This document shows, piece after piece, positions 20,500 through 21,725 of a stretch of 21,725 bases of DNA. The notes under the pieces are model-generated. The model did no database searches and had not been told where the DNA came from. It was given only the letters and a program-made list of their open reading frames with translations. Source of the DNA: Apostichopus californicus. Lineage: Eukaryota > Echinodermata > Holothuroidea > Aspidochirotida > Stichopodidae. Every line of letters starts with the position of its first letter. Position 1 is the stretch's first letter. The translations under genes were made by a program, and so were the position numbers. Where the stretch lies: positions 3,750 through 25,474 of the forward strand of contig JAIPMN010010438.1 of assembly GCA_020650975.1 (NCBI GenBank). Direction: 5' to 3'.

Positions 20500-20550
20500 T
20501 CAATGTGTGTGCGTGTGCATTTGTTTGTGTATCTGTGTAAGTGTGTGTTT
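20500..20550. repeat. GT-rich microsatellite (interrupted)
   Basis: TGTGTGTGCGTGTG and later TGTGTAAGTGTGTG units, directly before the SINE-like fragment. Confidence 0.75.
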
Positions 20551-20576
20551 ATCCATACATCAATGCATATATAAGC

Positions 20577-20690
20577 GGGAGTCCCGGGTTCGAATCCCTG
20601 TGGCGGCTGGAGGTTCTTCACTGTTCTAACAACTCTTGACTTAAATGAGGAGCAACCAATCGGTTGTAAGCACACCACTTGGCTTAGTTA
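20577..20690 (+). mobile_element. tRNA-derived SINE-like fragment, 5'-truncated
   Basis: GGTTCGAATCC at 20587-20597 is a perfect pol III B box and tRNA T-loop, in the stem context CCGGG...CCCTG. No A box or anticodon arm can be found upstream, where a GT-rich microsatellite lies instead, so this is not a functional tRNA gene. The unrelated downstream body (TGGCGGCTGGAGGTTCTTC and onward) fits a SINE tail. The right boundary is a guess. The minus-strand frame across it (PPQGFEPGTP) is the usual antisense reading of such a B box. Confidence 0.6.
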
Positions 20691-21232
20691 ACAATTCTAA
20701 ATGCAAAAAGATCGTAAGGTATCGTTGTCTTGTCGGGACACGAATTAAATCTCGTGTTTCCGGTCATCCATTCCAGACAGTCCACTAAGCAAAACTATAC
20801 TATGAAATAAAGCTACACGTGTATATTAATATAAACATAACTTGTCCTAACTTGCAATCAACCTGTTTTACCTTGCGATTAATAGATATGCACAAAAAAT
20901 ATATCAACCGAATAGGAAGTTGCACGCGCATATCTAGATTTACATATAAATAAAAAAGGCCCATTGTAAACTGTTTGGCTATGTCACGATTTGGTTTTTA
21001 GTGATCCGGAAAAGAGAGTGTGCAAACTTTTCCAAATATGATATCCTACATATAGGTGCACGTGAGACTGCGTTTTTTTGTTATATTTTGTAAACAGGTT
21101 ACGAATACGACCCCTGTTTGCTTAAAATAGACATATACAGGCAGGCGTTTCTGATTACATCCTTGCGTTTATTATATTATCATATCTATTATCAACAGAT
21201 ATGAGTCGGTATATGTTAACCGATTTTTGAGG

Positions 21233-21239
21233 TATAAAA
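21233..21239 (+). promoter_or_regulatory. TATA-box-like TATAAAA
   Basis: GGTATAAAAAGCC, a good TATA context on the plus strand with C-rich sequence after it. It might serve a retroelement or gene extending beyond the right edge; no coding frame is visible inside the window. Confidence 0.35.
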
Positions 21240-21350
21240 AGCCGTACCCCCCTTTATAGCGTATATACGACAAGATATAATATCGAATTCAAAGTACTGT
21301 AAGATTTAAAAAATTAAAGATTAAAAATCTGAGTATCAACAACCTTGTAA

Positions 21351-21370
21351 GTGGGCGTATATCCGCCCAC
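21351..21370. repeat. Short GC hairpin
   Basis: GTGGGCG (21351-21357) and CGCCCAC (21364-21370) with a 6-nt loop in AT-rich surroundings. Confidence 0.65.
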
Positions 21371-21612
21371 CACATGTTTTAACCGCCGATTTGAAACAAA
21401 AACAAAACAAGTTAAACTGATATATTGGTGTAGGTAGCGTATGATGCATCTTAGAGGAACATGATCTATAATGACGCTATTAAATCTATACCGGCAGGAC
21501 GATATGCATTCAAAGAATCGTGGATAGCGCTTCAAAATAGTGACATACTTTCACCTCATGTTATTGCTACTTAGCCATGTATTACCATTATTCGTTCATT
21601 TGTAGTTTTTAA

Positions 21613-21649
21613 CCTGAAGATGAAAGTTAGTGACCTTCGAAACATGTCG
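21613..21649 (+). mobile_element. Hammerhead-ribozyme-like vestige, possible Penelope-like element end
   Basis: CCTGAAGATGA, a GAAG/CTTC potential stem (21616-21619 and 21635-21638), then CGAAACATGTC. This recalls the hammerhead order CUGAUGA, stem II, GAAA, short stem III, GUC found at ends of Penelope-like elements and retrozymes. The first core box has three extra bases and the stem III loop would be only two bases, so it is probably degenerate or a related repeat end. Confidence 0.35.
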
Positions 21650-21725
21650 TTTTTCTGCAGTGTTTTTGTTAATAGATGTATACGTTAAAGTCTGTGGTGT
21701 TCTCTGTTGTTATAATATATGTATC

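Noticed and set aside
20577..20650. Functional tRNA gene
   Set aside because: The T-loop is perfect, but no D arm, anticodon arm or matching 5' acceptor strand precedes it.
1..21725. CRISPR array, bacterial operon, phage or viral gene
   Set aside because: No regularly spaced repeats, no operon-like gene packing and no viral domain; the spliced CNC gene shows this is animal DNA.

Overview
The window looks like nuclear DNA of an invertebrate animal. It is AT-rich, with long non-coding stretches, simple-sequence runs, fold-back repeats and one recognisable intron-containing gene. The gene reads like a single ancestral CNC-bZIP factor that joins vertebrate NFE2L1-type and NFE2L2-type features. 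This suggests a non-vertebrate deuterostome such as an echinoderm, but the sequence alone does not prove the taxon and a mollusc or other invertebrate is possible.

Positions 961-8791, minus strand: a four-exon coding region assembled by eye from conserved protein segments and consensus splice sites. The joined CDS is 8791-8249, 7831-6838, 6393-6271 and 1631-961. All junctions keep frame (phases 0, 1, 1), giving 776 codons plus stop. The product is an ER-anchored transcription factor of the NFE2L1/NRF1 (TCF11, SKN-1A) type. In order it has an N-terminal membrane anchor, a conserved NHB2-like box, a KEAP1-binding Neh2-like module (DMG and ETGE), an Asn/Ser/Thr-rich segment with 13 N-glycosylation sequons, an acidic serine-rich exon, a CNC domain, a basic region and zipper, and a Neh3-like tail. 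The known biology of the family is ER insertion, glycosylation, retrotranslocation, de-glycosylation by NGLY1, DDI2 cleavage and activation of proteasome genes. The exon layout separates these jobs: exon 1 holds the whole ER-targeting module, exon 2 opens exactly at the KEAP1-binding module and holds the glycosylation domain, and exon 4 holds the DNA-binding domain.

Positions 1632-6270 form a 4.6-kb intron with a 213/238-bp direct duplication (3511-4034) and a long, well-matched inverted repeat (4341-4497 and 4868-5026) that would make a roughly 157-bp double-stranded stem in the pre-mRNA.

Positions 8792-21725 contain no gene I can defend. The stretch has CRE palindromes (TGACGTCA), a dense promoter-like cluster at 16240-16302 (GTCACGTGAC, TGACGTTA, CCAAT and TGACGTCA), a CTAGG-rich tract (15300-15815), a row of three perfect hairpins sharing one motif (14865-14997), a 5'-truncated tRNA-derived SINE-like fragment with a perfect B box (near 20587) and, at the right edge, a hammerhead-ribozyme-like vestige of the kind seen at the ends of Penelope-like retroelements.
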